Source of the DNA: Argonema galeatum A003/A1
Lineage (GTDB): Bacteria > Cyanobacteriota > Cyanobacteriia > Cyanobacteriales > Aerosakkonemataceae
Assembly: GCF_023333595.1 (NCBI RefSeq)
Contig: NZ_JAIQZM010000037.1
Coordinates: forward strand, 1 to 61,967
DNA length: 61,967 bases
Direction of reading: 5' to 3'
Both the position numbers and the translations under genes were made by a program. The notes below the pieces were generated by a model that was not told where the DNA came from, ran no database searches, and worked only from the letters and a program-made list of their open reading frames with translations. Positions 26,966 to 35,198 of this stretch are shown here, piece by piece; positions within the stretch are counted from its first letter, which is position 1, and every line of letters begins with the position of its first letter.

Positions 26966-27709
26966 ATGAGGGAAACCACCCACCGTCGTATCGTTATCGG
27001 TGATGTACACGGCCACTATAACGGCCTCATGACCTTATTAGAGGCGATCGCACCAGGCTCGGCGGATCGAGTCTATTTCTTAGGAGACTTAATCGATCGG
27101 GGGCCTCAAAGTTCGCAGGTTGTAGAGTTTGTCATCGCCAACTCCTATACCTGCCTGCTTGGAAACCACGAGCAGCTATTACTAGACAGCTTTGCCGACG
27201 GAAAAGGCCAAGCTCATATACTGCAAGTCTGGCTCTACAGCGGCGGTCATGCAACAGTGGCTAGTTACCCAGACTCCCGCATTTCCTCCGAACACCTCGA
27301 CTGGATGCGGACACTACCCACCTATCTAGACTTAGGCGATATCTGGCTAGTTCATGCAGGCGTCCATCCTGAGATGCCGATTTCAGAGCAAACCGCAGAC
27401 CAATTTTGTTGGATTCGCGACGAATTTCACAGTATTCAAAAGCCCTACTTCCCCGACAAACTGATCGTCACAGGTCACACCATCACCTTTACTTTACCCG
27501 GCGTCCACCCAGGAAAAATTGCCCAAGGAGAGGGTTGGCTGGATATTGACACCGGCGCATATCACCGCAAGAGTGGCTGGTTGACAGGATTGGATGTCAC
27601 CAACAATCTTGTGTATCAAGTCAATGTGTTTGACAATTGCGTCCGCACCCTACCCTTTGAGAAAGCAGTGGTGCGGATTGAGCCAATGCAGATACTGGCT
27701 CGTCGCTAA
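26966..27709 (+). CDS. PPP-family metallophosphoesterase (Ser/Thr phosphatase / ApaH-like)
   Basis: 247 residues from ATG 26966 (a TTG six codons upstream is less likely). The metal-binding motifs of the PPP family are all there in order: GDVHGHY, GDLIDRGP, GNHEQ, then LVHAG and VTGHT for the later histidines. Such proteins dephosphorylate phosphoserine/threonine or cleave diadenosine polyphosphates; the substrate cannot be told. A paralogue with the same layout lies at 46039-46704. The stop codon overlaps that of the convergent M48 protease gene. In the same genome as the giant Ser/Thr-kinase hybrids it is a candidate opposing phosphatase, which is inference. Confidence 0.88.
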   Translation: MRETTHRRIVIGDVHGHYNGLMTLLEAIAPGSADRVYFLGDLIDRGPQSSQVVEFVIANSYTCLLGNHEQLLLDSFADGKGQAHILQVWLYSGGHATVASYPDSRISSEHLDWMRTLPTYLDLGDIWLVHAGVHPEMPISEQTADQFCWIRDEFHSIQKPYFPDKLIVTGHTITFTLPGVHPGKIAQGEGWLDIDTGAYHRKSGWLTGLDVTNNLVYQVNVFDNCVRTLPFEKAVVRIEPMQILARR

Positions 27710-28572
27710 CCTCTACGGGACGCTGGCAAAAGCGATCGGATATTTGCTCTGTAATCAGTCTCATTTAACCCATCGCCAACGTTAGCACGCGCTGGATCGA
27801 TCGCGCGTTCCAGGGCGACAATGCGATCCTTCGTAGCCGGATGAGAACTTAAAAAGCTGGGAGGGGAAGATTCACCTAGAAGTTTTTCCATAAATGCAAT
27901 CATTGCCGATTGAGCGTAACCCGCCCGTGCTATAGTCCGCAATCCCTTTTGATCGGCTTCCAATTCCGCCTTGCGGCTTTGCGGACGGTTGAGAGCCAGT
28001 TCTACGCCCAGCGTCACCATAGTATTGCGATTCAGTCCGGCGGCTGTAGCTAATCCGCGTTCGATCGCTACCTGACGCATTTGTTGCACCGCATGACGGC
28101 TGGCAATATGGCCGATTTCGTGGCCCAAAACACTTGCCAGCTGGGCTTCGTTGTCTGCGGTTCTCAGCAACCCGGTGGTTACATAGACAAATCCCCCCAT
28201 CGTCGCAAAAGCATTTACGCTATCATTCCTGACAACCTGAAAGGTATAGGGAATATTAGAGCGATCGCTTGCAGCCACCAACCGCTGACCAACCTCATCC
28301 ACGTAGTTAGCAACTTGCGGATTGCGGTACAGCTGAAACTGCCTTCCCAATAGCTGAGCATTGATCTGCTGCCCAATCTGGACTTCCTGCCGCTCCGACA
28401 TATTAGACAGCTGAATTACTTGAATTCCCTGTAAAATCAAATCCCCCCAGGGAAGCGCGTGGGTGGGATGAGGTGCTAGAGTACACAGGCTCAGCGTCAC
28501 CATCAAAGAAAGCAACGGATAAAACCAGCGGCGACGAATGCTAAAGGAAAATATAGACTTGAGGTTCAACAT
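27706..28572 (-). CDS. M48 family metalloprotease, exported
   Basis: 288 residues from ATG 28572; upstream in-frame codons end in a TTG. Arg-rich N-terminus RRRWFYPLLSLMVTLSL followed by a hydrophobic core and HAL is a signal peptide or anchor. Zinc site HEIGH (about 151-155) with the third ligand in the later KAELEADQKG motif. The AFATMGGFVYVTTGL stretch before it is typical of the BepA/LoiP type that acts in the periplasm on outer-membrane protein quality. No TPR tail is present, so it is the short LoiP-like form. Its stop overlaps the stop of the convergent phosphatase gene by a few bases. Confidence 0.9.
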   Translation of the reverse strand: MLNLKSIFSFSIRRRWFYPLLSLMVTLSLCTLAPHPTHALPWGDLILQGIQVIQLSNMSERQEVQIGQQINAQLLGRQFQLYRNPQVANYVDEVGQRLVAASDRSNIPYTFQVVRNDSVNAFATMGGFVYVTTGLLRTADNEAQLASVLGHEIGHIASRHAVQQMRQVAIERGLATAAGLNRNTMVTLGVELALNRPQSRKAELEADQKGLRTIARAGYAQSAMIAFMEKLLGESSPPSFLSSHPATKDRIVALERAIDPARANVGDGLNETDYRANIRSLLPASRRG

Positions 28573-28849
28573 ACCAGACCAGTGTGAGAAAAAATTAAAC
28601 TGACAACCTTTCCGGGGCAAGCTTTGGTTCAATAAGACAGACGCATTTTGACCAATTCAGGTTGCGATCTTAGTGTTCCCCATAACTAGGAAACTATATA
28701 AACCCGTCTGTTGCAGCTTATCGTGGTAATCTGGCAAGTCAGAACCAGCATCTTCTAGCTGTTCAACTTGTCAGGAACTTTTTACAATAATTGGCTGGCG
28801 GGTATTTCTTCACTAAATTTTTTTCTCGATTAGCAACGGACGATTCTCC

Positions 28850-29380
28850 ATGAAGAAGATTTTGGACTCTCAAGGTCGCTTGTTCGGCAAACTCAGCATC
28901 CTTGACGTGGGCGCTGCTTTAGTGATTCTGCTCGTTGTTGTAGGCATCTTTTTCTTTCCAGGCACTTCCGGTTCCGTAGCTCAATTGGGAGTCACCACAA
29001 AACCCATCGAGGTTGATGTCGTTGTCAGAGGTTTGAGCATACGTAACCCCCAAGAATTAATCAAGGAGTTTCAGACCAAAAAGAAAACCGATATTATTAT
29101 CCGCAATCAACCCTACGGCCAGGTTGATATCAAATCGGTCAAAGAACTGTCCAGAAGCGTGGTAGTTCCCCAACCCGATGGTTCTGTCAAAGCGCTTCCC
29201 GATCCGAGAAAGGATACTTTTAGCACCGATATGCTGATCACCTTAGCTGGCAAGGCCCAAATCACCGCTAATGGCCCCGTGCTCGGCAACAACAAAATCA
29301 AAGTCGGTATGCCGCTTGAGCTGGAAGGCTTCGAGTATGATTTCAACGCCAGCGTCATCGACGTGCGGATTAAAAGCTAA
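28850..29380 (+). CDS. DUF4330 domain protein, membrane-anchored
   Basis: 176 residues: MKKILDSQGRLFGKLSILD, then one transmembrane helix (about 19-37), then a soluble beta-rich domain with VDVVVRGLSI and VGMPLELEG-type strands. This is the DUF4330 pattern found in cyanobacteria and some Gram-positive bacteria. Topology suggests an N-in protein with the domain outside the cytoplasmic membrane. Function unknown. It is divergent from the M48 protease gene, separated by 277 bases. Confidence 0.85.
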   Translation: MKKILDSQGRLFGKLSILDVGAALVILLVVVGIFFFPGTSGSVAQLGVTTKPIEVDVVVRGLSIRNPQELIKEFQTKKKTDIIIRNQPYGQVDIKSVKELSRSVVVPQPDGSVKALPDPRKDTFSTDMLITLAGKAQITANGPVLGNNKIKVGMPLELEGFEYDFNASVIDVRIKS

Positions 29381-29829
29381 TTAGACGGTGCGTTAGCTCT
29401 ACTCGCAGCCCACCAACATGGGTAAACTTGCAACATCACTATGGATGATGGCAAGTTCACCCTGCTTGTGGCAGTAGATTGATTCGATCGAAATTTCCCG
29501 TTGTCTCAGTTGCAGATGAATGGGAGTTGAAGATAATCGGGTTTTCTGTAAAGATTAAGTGAATTTTTTAATACCAGTACAAAAGCATTTTTAGCTTCAA
29601 AATGCTGACACCAGCCAACTATGGCACTTGTCAGTAGGAATGAGGGGTTAGACCCCACAATCTGTTTTTCATGTTATTCTATGCAAAACGACCGTATATA
29701 CACCGAATCAAATTTAGAGTCAAGGATAACAAGCCGAAAACTCTGAGGCGATTCAAAAAAAAACGAGCAGATTTTTCTCGTTTTTTGAAGTAAAAAAACG
29801 AGCATATAGTTAATCAGGTTGAGCGAGAA
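29381..29829. other. 449-base intergenic region with competing hairpins before the next gene
   Basis: No gene is seen. An inverted repeat AACTTGC...GCAAGTT lies around 29423-29457. The main structure is the three-arm A/T-C/G hairpin set at 29758-29802, only 27 bases before the next start codon. Confidence 0.7.
29758..29802 (+). promoter_or_regulatory. Possible attenuator: three mutually exclusive hairpin arms
   Basis: Arm 1 AAAAAACGAG (29758-29767), arm 2 CTCGTTTTTT (29777-29786) and arm 3 AAAAAACGAG (29793-29802). Arm 2 pairs perfectly with either arm 1 (a hairpin ending in a T-run, terminator-like) or arm 3. The set lies just before the ATG at 29830. It may equally be an ordinary terminator with an incidental repeat. 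Confidence 0.45.
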
Positions 29830-30423
29830 ATGTACTCAGAATGCGTGATGTCCAAGCAGTTCAGCCCTCAATCGGATGACCTTGGCGCATTAGGAAAACT
29901 GGGGCTGGCGATGGATAAGATCGATGCACCGACTTTTTTGGCTTCTCCTGGCGGCAGTCAAACAACATCGGAATCTGACTCACTCGTTACTGTACCAGCC
30001 TGTGTTTACTTGAATCTGGAAGACCTCAAGTGTTTTGAAGTGGTGGATCGGCAATATCAACGTTGGGGAGTAATATTCCATAACTGCATAGCCATTCATC
30101 CTTCTAACCCAGCTTTTCCCGCTCATTCTGGCGCTACAGTACTGATGGGAGCGCCGAAGACAGGATGGCTGGAAGCCACTTTCTCTTCTCCAGTTTCTTT
30201 TGTCAAAGCCTTTGTCACCAGTTCGCAGCGGCTGGTTCTATCAGCCTACGATCGCGATAACCAGCGACTCACCCAAGTACAAATGCCGGGGTCAAATCTA
30301 GCCGGATCTGACTCGGCAATTCCCCCGAACATACCGATGATTTTAAAAGCGCCAAATATCCACCGCATTACCTTCTGTGCTTTTGATGGTCAGTTTACCG
30401 TAGATGATTTGAGTTTTCTGTAG
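29830..30423 (+). CDS. Hypothetical beta-rich protein, unknown function
   Basis: 197 residues; a second ATG six codons in (MSKQF) is also possible. After a variable 55-residue N-terminus comes a beta-rich domain: VYLNLEDL, WGVIFHNCIAI, ATFSSPVSFVKAFVTSS, LVLSAYDRDNQRL and a final FDGQFTVDDLSFL. This strand order and the closing IDDLSF-like motif resemble the jelly-roll domains of cyanobacterial PEP-CTERM proteins, but here neither signal peptide nor PEP-CTERM tail is present. It may bind carbohydrate, which is a guess. The upstream competing hairpins suggest regulated expression. Confidence 0.6.
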   Translation: MYSECVMSKQFSPQSDDLGALGKLGLAMDKIDAPTFLASPGGSQTTSESDSLVTVPACVYLNLEDLKCFEVVDRQYQRWGVIFHNCIAIHPSNPAFPAHSGATVLMGAPKTGWLEATFSSPVSFVKAFVTSSQRLVLSAYDRDNQRLTQVQMPGSNLAGSDSAIPPNIPMILKAPNIHRITFCAFDGQFTVDDLSFL

Positions 30424-30526
30424 GACTGGTAATAGCTTAGGTATCCTAGTAGGTGATATTGTTTCCATCTAGAGATGTGGATAATCCATATTTTTAGATA
30501 CTATTCACCGTTAACAGGTAAGCAAC

Positions 30527-31300
30527 GTGGCACAGGCTTCGTCTTGGTGGCAGCAACTCGTCAACCAGATACCGGGCTCGTCGCTTCCAGAATTCAAAAG
30601 TAGAGCCTTCAAATCGCTTTCTGGTAAGTATTTCGGGCATCTGGGACTCTGGCTTTCCGGCTTGACTGTAGCGATCGTCATGCTGTTTTGGAACTGGAAG
30701 CTTTTATTAGCTACTAGCGTCGGCGTGCTGGTAATGTGGTTGGTCTATCGGCTGCAAGTGTTGGACTGGCAGCTGTATTGGTCAAACCTGCGTCGGTTCT
30801 TTGGAGGAGCGAATCGCCAGTTAACTATAGCAGTCGGCAGTGGCGGACTTGCTACCCTCAGCACTTATACGGCAATCTCGATCGGAGTTGACACCGATAG
30901 TCCCTGGATCGCTGGTGGTGCGATGCTGCAAGGCTTAGGTACGCTGGCAATCTTGGTATTGCTGGTTTGGCAAATTGTTGGACGGCGAGCTTTTCGAGAT
31001 GAGGCAAAGCTCGATCGGATGCTGGCTTCCCTGACGGATGCTGACCCCCTCAAGCGTCTGATTGCTGTTCGACATCTGACGCGATTCGGCACAAAATATG
31101 ACTCTTCTGAGCAGAATGCGATCGCTGACTACTTTCGCTTGATGCTCTCTCAAGAGTCAGAAGCGCTGATTCGGGATGCGGTTCTTGATGGCTTACAGGC
31201 ATTCGATAATCTTCAAAAGCTGGCAGGTGGCGACCCTCCCTTCTCAATGCCACTAGATGTAAAGCGTTCTGCCGCTAAGTCACGCCGCCGTATTCCCTGA
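30527..31300 (+). CDS. Membrane protein with C-terminal helical-repeat segment
   Basis: 257 residues from a GTG at 30527, 103 bases after the previous gene. Four transmembrane helices at about 37-55, 58-76, 98-118 and 128-151 are followed by a soluble tail (155-257) with DADPLKRLIAVRHLTRFG and ALIRDAVLDGLQAF, which look like two HEAT/ARM-type helical repeats. The N-terminus SSWWQQLVNQIPGSSLPEF precedes an amphipathic stretch. I believe close relatives exist across cyanobacteria, annotated as hypothetical or armadillo-fold proteins. No enzyme motif is seen. Confidence 0.75.
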   Translation: MAQASSWWQQLVNQIPGSSLPEFKSRAFKSLSGKYFGHLGLWLSGLTVAIVMLFWNWKLLLATSVGVLVMWLVYRLQVLDWQLYWSNLRRFFGGANRQLTIAVGSGGLATLSTYTAISIGVDTDSPWIAGGAMLQGLGTLAILVLLVWQIVGRRAFRDEAKLDRMLASLTDADPLKRLIAVRHLTRFGTKYDSSEQNAIADYFRLMLSQESEALIRDAVLDGLQAFDNLQKLAGGDPPFSMPLDVKRSAAKSRRRIP

Positions 31301-31318
31301 AATTTTTAATTTTTTGTT

Positions 31319-31491
31319 TATAGCAACCGCTAGGGCGGTTAGGACATTCTTAATTCCTGAAACCCTAGCCCCTGCCCCGTTCGGCTGAGCGTTCGACTGA
31401 GCGTTCGACTGAGCGTTCACGCCGAAGTCGCTCACGCCGAAGTCGCTCACGTCGAAGCCTGAGCGCGAGCCGAACGTCTCACGTCGAAGCC
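31319..31491. repeat. Dispersed TAGCAACCG element and TTCGACTGAGCG tandem units
   Basis: 31319-31357 is one arm of the TATAGCAACCG...TTAAGAATT family (inverse copy at 50415-50454, related arms at 41410-41557). It is followed by GTTCGACTGAGC units (31384-31418) and repeats of CACGCCGAAGTCGCT (31419-31455), another known style of cyanobacterial intergenic repeat. No gene is present between 31301 and 31587. Confidence 0.75.
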
Positions 31492-31587
31492 TAGCAAGAA
31501 AGTCCCTAGCTATACCTTGTTTAAAATCGCGATAGTGAAAATTCACAGCAAACCTATAGAAACTGAAGTAATGTCTAAAAAAAGCTG

Positions 31588-32286
31588 ATGCAGTTGGCCC
31601 CCCTTTATCCTTTTGTGTACCGAATTCTCAAACCTGCCTTTCCCAGCTGTCTTTGGGCTGGAACTGTTACCCAACCCAGCGTAGCCCTCACTTTTGATGA
31701 TGGCCCTCACCCAAAATACACACCGCAATTATTGGAAGTTTTAGACCGCTACAACATAACAGCCAGTTTCTTTTGGTTGGGTGCCTGCGTTAACCGGGCA
31801 CCAGATGTTGCTAAAGAGGTTTATCGCCGAGGCCACTGGATTGGTTTGCACGGTTACGATCATCGCGTTTTTCCCAGTCTCTCTCCTGACGAATTCAGGT
31901 GGAGTTTACAACAAACCCAAATTGCGATCGCCAACGCCTGCGGACTAGATTTACAGGATGTATACAAGTCTGTCCGAGATGTTCGACCTCCCAACGGCGT
32001 ATTTACGCCTCAGACCTTGAAATACTTGCACCAGTGGAACTATCGCCCCGTTATGTGGAGTGTTGTACCCGAAGATTGGGTGCGACCTGGAGTCTCAGTA
32101 GTGGTGCAGCGCGTGAGAAAGCAAGTTTGCAACGGTTCGGTGATTGTGTTGCACGATGGCGCTTGCGGTGGGCAAGATTGCGCCCAAACCACTGCCCAGA
32201 TTGTTGAGAGTCTGCTACAACAAGGGCTGAAATTTGTTACAGTCGATCGGCTTTGGCAGCAAACCAACTACCCCCGCCCCGGATAA
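31588..32286 (+). CDS. Polysaccharide deacetylase (NodB homology domain, CE4)
   Basis: 232 residues, almost only the CE4 barrel. Motif 1 TFDDGPH gives catalytic Asp37 and metal ligand Asp38; motif 2 is LHGYDH, where His88 and His92 keep the H-x3-H spacing though the usual Ser/Thr after the first His is Gly; motif 3 RPPNG; motif 5 VLHDG. The enzyme removes N- or O-acetyl groups from peptidoglycan, chitin-like or other polysaccharides. No clear signal peptide is present, although a short hydrophobic N-terminus LYPFVYRIL could anchor it. ATG at 31588 without a strong ribosome site. Confidence 0.9.
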   Translation: MQLAPLYPFVYRILKPAFPSCLWAGTVTQPSVALTFDDGPHPKYTPQLLEVLDRYNITASFFWLGACVNRAPDVAKEVYRRGHWIGLHGYDHRVFPSLSPDEFRWSLQQTQIAIANACGLDLQDVYKSVRDVRPPNGVFTPQTLKYLHQWNYRPVMWSVVPEDWVRPGVSVVVQRVRKQVCNGSVIVLHDGACGGQDCAQTTAQIVESLLQQGLKFVTVDRLWQQTNYPRPG

Positions 32287-33184
32287 GCTACGGACTTTAG
32301 TAGTAGAAATGTTAATTTCTCAACCCCGATCGCTCCCATATCACAGATTAGTTCATTAGAATGTCAGATGAGTACTTCAGCCATTTGTCAAGTCAATCTG
32401 GACTGAAACGTATTAGTTTAACCTGAAATCTCTCCCCAAAGGCTTGGGTGGAATTGAAATTCATCCACGTCACTACTGCGATGCCAAAGCTTTTCAGGCG
32501 CTCTTTTAACCAGCTTGAGCCTGCTTACCAGGCAAATATCTAGTTAAACCAGCCGATCCTAAGCAGCAGTCAACTGCAATGCAGTCAAAAAAGGGGAAAA
32601 ATACCAGCAAACTGAACTAACTTGACCGAAGGCGAATGATACTCACAATTAATTCAAGGAAATCGACAAAAGATGGGTGCAACAATCTTTTCAGCCTTAC
32701 TCGCAATAAAACGGACAACAAGTAAGTCCAACCAATTCTCTCGAATTCGATCGGGACGGTTCGCCTGAACTTTCCCTTTCTTATCAACCGCAGGTCGCAT
32801 TATCCAGCTTTTTTGAGATTATGCCACTGTTAAGCATCGCAAGCCAAAAGCCTGTGGTGCAAAAGCGGAATTTTTGATGATTTTCCAGCTTGATGCAGAG
32901 GATGAATTAATCGCGTGGATTATATGAAAAACTGCGTGCAATTTTTGTGAGAAAGGCTACAATCGGAAAGATCTTTGCAAGATGCAACGGCAAAGTTATC
33001 TACTGCGCTTCCACTTAAGCAATCTCTTTTGCTGCGAAGCTCAGTGTTTTTCCCCTAGCCAGTCAACCATCGATCGAGTATTAAATACTTGTCAGGTGTA
33101 CCCCTGGCTAGAAAATAGCGATGTCGATACATCACCATTTTTAGTTGTTGATTTGTTAACCCAAAGGAGCATGAGGAACGCGGC
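32287..33184. other. 898-base non-coding region upstream of sigA
   Basis: The longest gap in the window. No tandem repeats, tRNA or recognised RNA was found. A 68-codon frame (32982-33188) overlaps the sigA start by four bases, but its sequence is cysteine- and serine-rich without family features. The gap probably holds several sigA promoters and a long 5' leader. AAAGGAGC at 33161-33168 is upstream of the sigA ATG. Confidence 0.6.
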
Positions 33185-34309
33185 ATGACCCAGGCTAGCA
33201 ACGTATTGGAAACCCTCGATCAGCCTGTTAATGATTTTGAACTCTTATTGTTAGAGGACGAAACAGATCGAGACGATTTTTTAGAGGTTTCAACGGAAGA
33301 AGACGACGGGAAGCCTGGTAAGGTTCGCACTACCCGTCGTCGAGTTCAAGCCAAGAAGAAGCACTATACAGAAGACTCTATTCGTCTCTACTTGCAAGAA
33401 ATTGGTCGGATTAGACTCTTGCGGGCGGATGAAGAGATTGAACTGGCACGCAAAATAGCAGATTTACTGGAATTGGAACGCATACGGGAGCAACTTTCCA
33501 GCCAGCTAGAACGAGATCCGCACGATAGCGAATGGGCCCAAGCGGTTAGTATGCCGTTACCAGCGTTTCGTCATCGCCTCCATCTGGGTAGGCGGGCGAA
33601 GGACAAAATGGTGCAATCCAATCTTCGTTTGGTAGTTTCGATCGCGAAAAAATACATGAATCGGGGGCTGTCATTCCAGGATTTGATCCAGGAAGGCAGC
33701 CTCGGTTTAATTCGGGCGGCAGAAAAGTTCGATCACGAAAAAGGCTATAAATTTTCCACCTACGCAACTTGGTGGATTCGTCAGGCGATTACGCGGGCCA
33801 TAGCCGATCAGTCTCGCACCATCCGCCTGCCTGTTCATCTCTACGAAACCATATCTCGGATTAAGAAAACTACCAAGTTACTTTCCCAAGAAATGGGTCG
33901 CAAACCCACTGAAGAAGAAATCGCTACTCGCATGGAAATGACCATTGAGAAGTTGCGGTTCATTGCTAAATCAGCTCAGCTGCCTATTTCTTTAGAAACG
34001 CCTATTGGTAAAGAGGAAGATTCTCGACTCGGCGACTTTATTGAATCCGATGGCGAAACTCCAGAAGACCAGGTATCAAAAAATCTTTTGAGAGAAGATT
34101 TGGAAAGTGTCCTTGACACCTTGAGCCCCCGCGAACGCGATGTTTTGCGTCTGCGCTATGGTTTGGATGATGGACGTATGAAGACTCTGGAGGAAATAGG
34201 CCAGATTTTCAACGTCACTCGCGAACGAATTCGCCAAATCGAAGCTAAGGCTCTCCGCAAATTGCGCCATCCCAACCGCAATAGTATTCTCAAAGAATAT
34301 ATTCGGTAG
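33185..34309 (+). CDS. sigA: Principal RNA polymerase sigma factor (group 1, RpoD/SigA)
   Basis: 374 residues. A short acidic region 1.1-like N-terminus (about 1-50) and basic RTTRRRVQAKKKH are followed by region 1.2 (SIRLYLQEIGRIRLL, 65-79), region 2 (138-208, with NLRLVVSIAKKY and FSTYATWWIRQAI for -10 recognition and melting), region 3 (217-293) and region 4 (306-360, with GQIFNVTRERIRQIEAKAL for -35 binding). Sequence and the complete region set match the essential cyanobacterial housekeeping sigma factor rather than group 2 paralogues. ATG at 33185; AAGGAG about 20 bases upstream is rather far, GAGGAACG nearer. A strong terminator follows at once. Confidence 0.95.
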   Translation: MTQASNVLETLDQPVNDFELLLLEDETDRDDFLEVSTEEDDGKPGKVRTTRRRVQAKKKHYTEDSIRLYLQEIGRIRLLRADEEIELARKIADLLELERIREQLSSQLERDPHDSEWAQAVSMPLPAFRHRLHLGRRAKDKMVQSNLRLVVSIAKKYMNRGLSFQDLIQEGSLGLIRAAEKFDHEKGYKFSTYATWWIRQAITRAIADQSRTIRLPVHLYETISRIKKTTKLLSQEMGRKPTEEEIATRMEMTIEKLRFIAKSAQLPISLETPIGKEEDSRLGDFIESDGETPEDQVSKNLLREDLESVLDTLSPRERDVLRLRYGLDDGRMKTLEEIGQIFNVTRERIRQIEAKALRKLRHPNRNSILKEYIR

Positions 34310-34334
34310 CAAGCAATCTGCTGTCAATCTCAGG

Positions 34335-34367
34335 CTCCGATAAGTCGCTGTTATCGGAGTTTTTTTA
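34335..34367 (+). terminator. Intrinsic terminator of sigA
   Basis: Perfect 9-bp stem CTCCGATAA / TTATCGGAG with a 7-base loop (34344-34350), followed by seven T at 34360-34366. It lies 25 bases after the sigA stop. Confidence 0.92.
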
Positions 34368-34467
34368 TTGTGTATTTTATCTGCGTTTATCTGCGTTTAC
34401 ATATAGCGCTGCGCGAATACATTAGGACAGTATTAAACGCTTAAAGCAAGGCGGGGACTGTGTTTGT

Positions 34468-34505
34468 ACTCAGCACTCAGCACTCAGCACTCAGCACTCA
34501 GCACT
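34468..34505. repeat. ACTCAGC heptamer array
   Basis: Five copies of the 7-mer ACTCAGC in the gap between sigA and hli. Confidence 0.92.
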
Positions 34506-34517
34506 TTGCTATACCTT

Positions 34518-34550
34518 AGAAACCGGGTTTCTTGGAGAAACCCGGTTTCT
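34518..34550. repeat. Twin AGAAACCSGGTTTCT palindromes
   Basis: Two 15-base palindromes (34518-34532 and 34536-34550) separated by three bases; together they can form one longer stem. Same family as 9982-10014, 37580-37594 and 41580-41594. Confidence 0.88.
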
Positions 34551-34572
34551 GCGCGGCAAAAGAAATGGGAAA

Positions 34573-34725
34573 TTAGATGAGTCCTAAAAAGTGCAGCACA
34601 CCTTGGCCGGTGACGAATTCAGTAATCAATGCGGCGACAAAGCCAATCATGGCTAGACGACCGTTCAAATTTTCGGCTCCAGGAGTAAAGCCAAACTTTA
34701 CATCGTTCCGATTTTGACCTTGCAT
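34573..34725 (-). CDS. hli: High-light-inducible one-helix protein (HLIP/SCP)
   Basis: Fifty residues from ATG 34725, with CGGAG eight bases upstream. The single helix carries the chlorophyll-binding signature of the Lhc superfamily, ENLNGRLAMIGFVAAL, preceded by FGFTPGA; the Glu and Asn-Gly-Arg positions that bind pigment are all present. HLIPs sit in the thylakoid membrane, bind chlorophyll and carotenoid, and protect photosystem II assembly intermediates from excess light. Longer in-frame codons upstream of 34725 lack any family feature. It is convergent with sigA. Confidence 0.93.
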   Translation of the reverse strand: MQGQNRNDVKFGFTPGAENLNGRLAMIGFVAALITEFVTGQGVLHFLGLI

Positions 34726-35198
34726 AGTCCGATCTCCGTTTGGTAACTTTTTGTAACCTCTATGTAAATTAATATAACTAGAACTTGGCAAAAATGCAAG
34801 TATCTGCATAAGTCGGTGCTGGGTCTGCCTTGTGGGAGATAGGTTGGAATATATACTGCAAAGCGATCGCGCTGTGGTCAAAACCAGAAACTTTCGGTTC
34901 TTCCCTTGTCAAATATGCTGTAGTAGGGGTACGGCATAATTAAAATCTTAGTATGACCGACATATTGATGATGCTGTGCTACTACAAAATGAACAGGAGC
35001 TGTAGTAGGGGTACGGCATAATTAAAATCTTAGTATGACCGACATATTGATGATGCTGTGCTACTACTATTGCACAGGCCCGATCGCAATTCTATAAAAA
35101 GGGCGGTGAATAAATTCTTTGTGACATTTGTTATGGATTTTTTCTAGGTTTTGTGATATAGCTGAATAAATAAGATTTTGATTTAATTAAACAAAATT
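34726..35198. other. 473-base divergent intergenic region with a duplicated 69-bp unit
   Basis: Lies between hli (minus) and the second giant kinase (plus), so it must contain both promoters. The only obvious structure is the direct repeat at 34917-34985 and 34999-35067. The last 100 bases before 35199 are A/T-rich. Confidence 0.75.
34917..35067. repeat. Two direct copies of a 69-bp unit with terminal inverted repeats
   Basis: Copies 34917-34985 and 34999-35067 look identical and are 82 bases apart start to start. Each begins GCTGTAGTAG and ends GCTACTAC, so the ends form a 7-8 bp inverted repeat, as in a miniature mobile element. The spacer is 13 bases. Confidence 0.88.

Noticed and set aside
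27706..28632. Longer start for the M48 protease (TTG at 28632)
   Set aside because: The ATG at 28572 directly precedes the signal-peptide-like sequence.
32982..33188. 68-codon frame overlapping the sigA start
   Set aside because: No recognisable domain, odd Cys/Ser-rich composition and no strong ribosome site; more likely leader sequence. The 4-base overlap is noted but not sufficient.
34726..34881. N-terminal extension of the HLIP
   Set aside because: Family members begin close to the FGFTPG segment; ATG 34725 has a good ribosome site.
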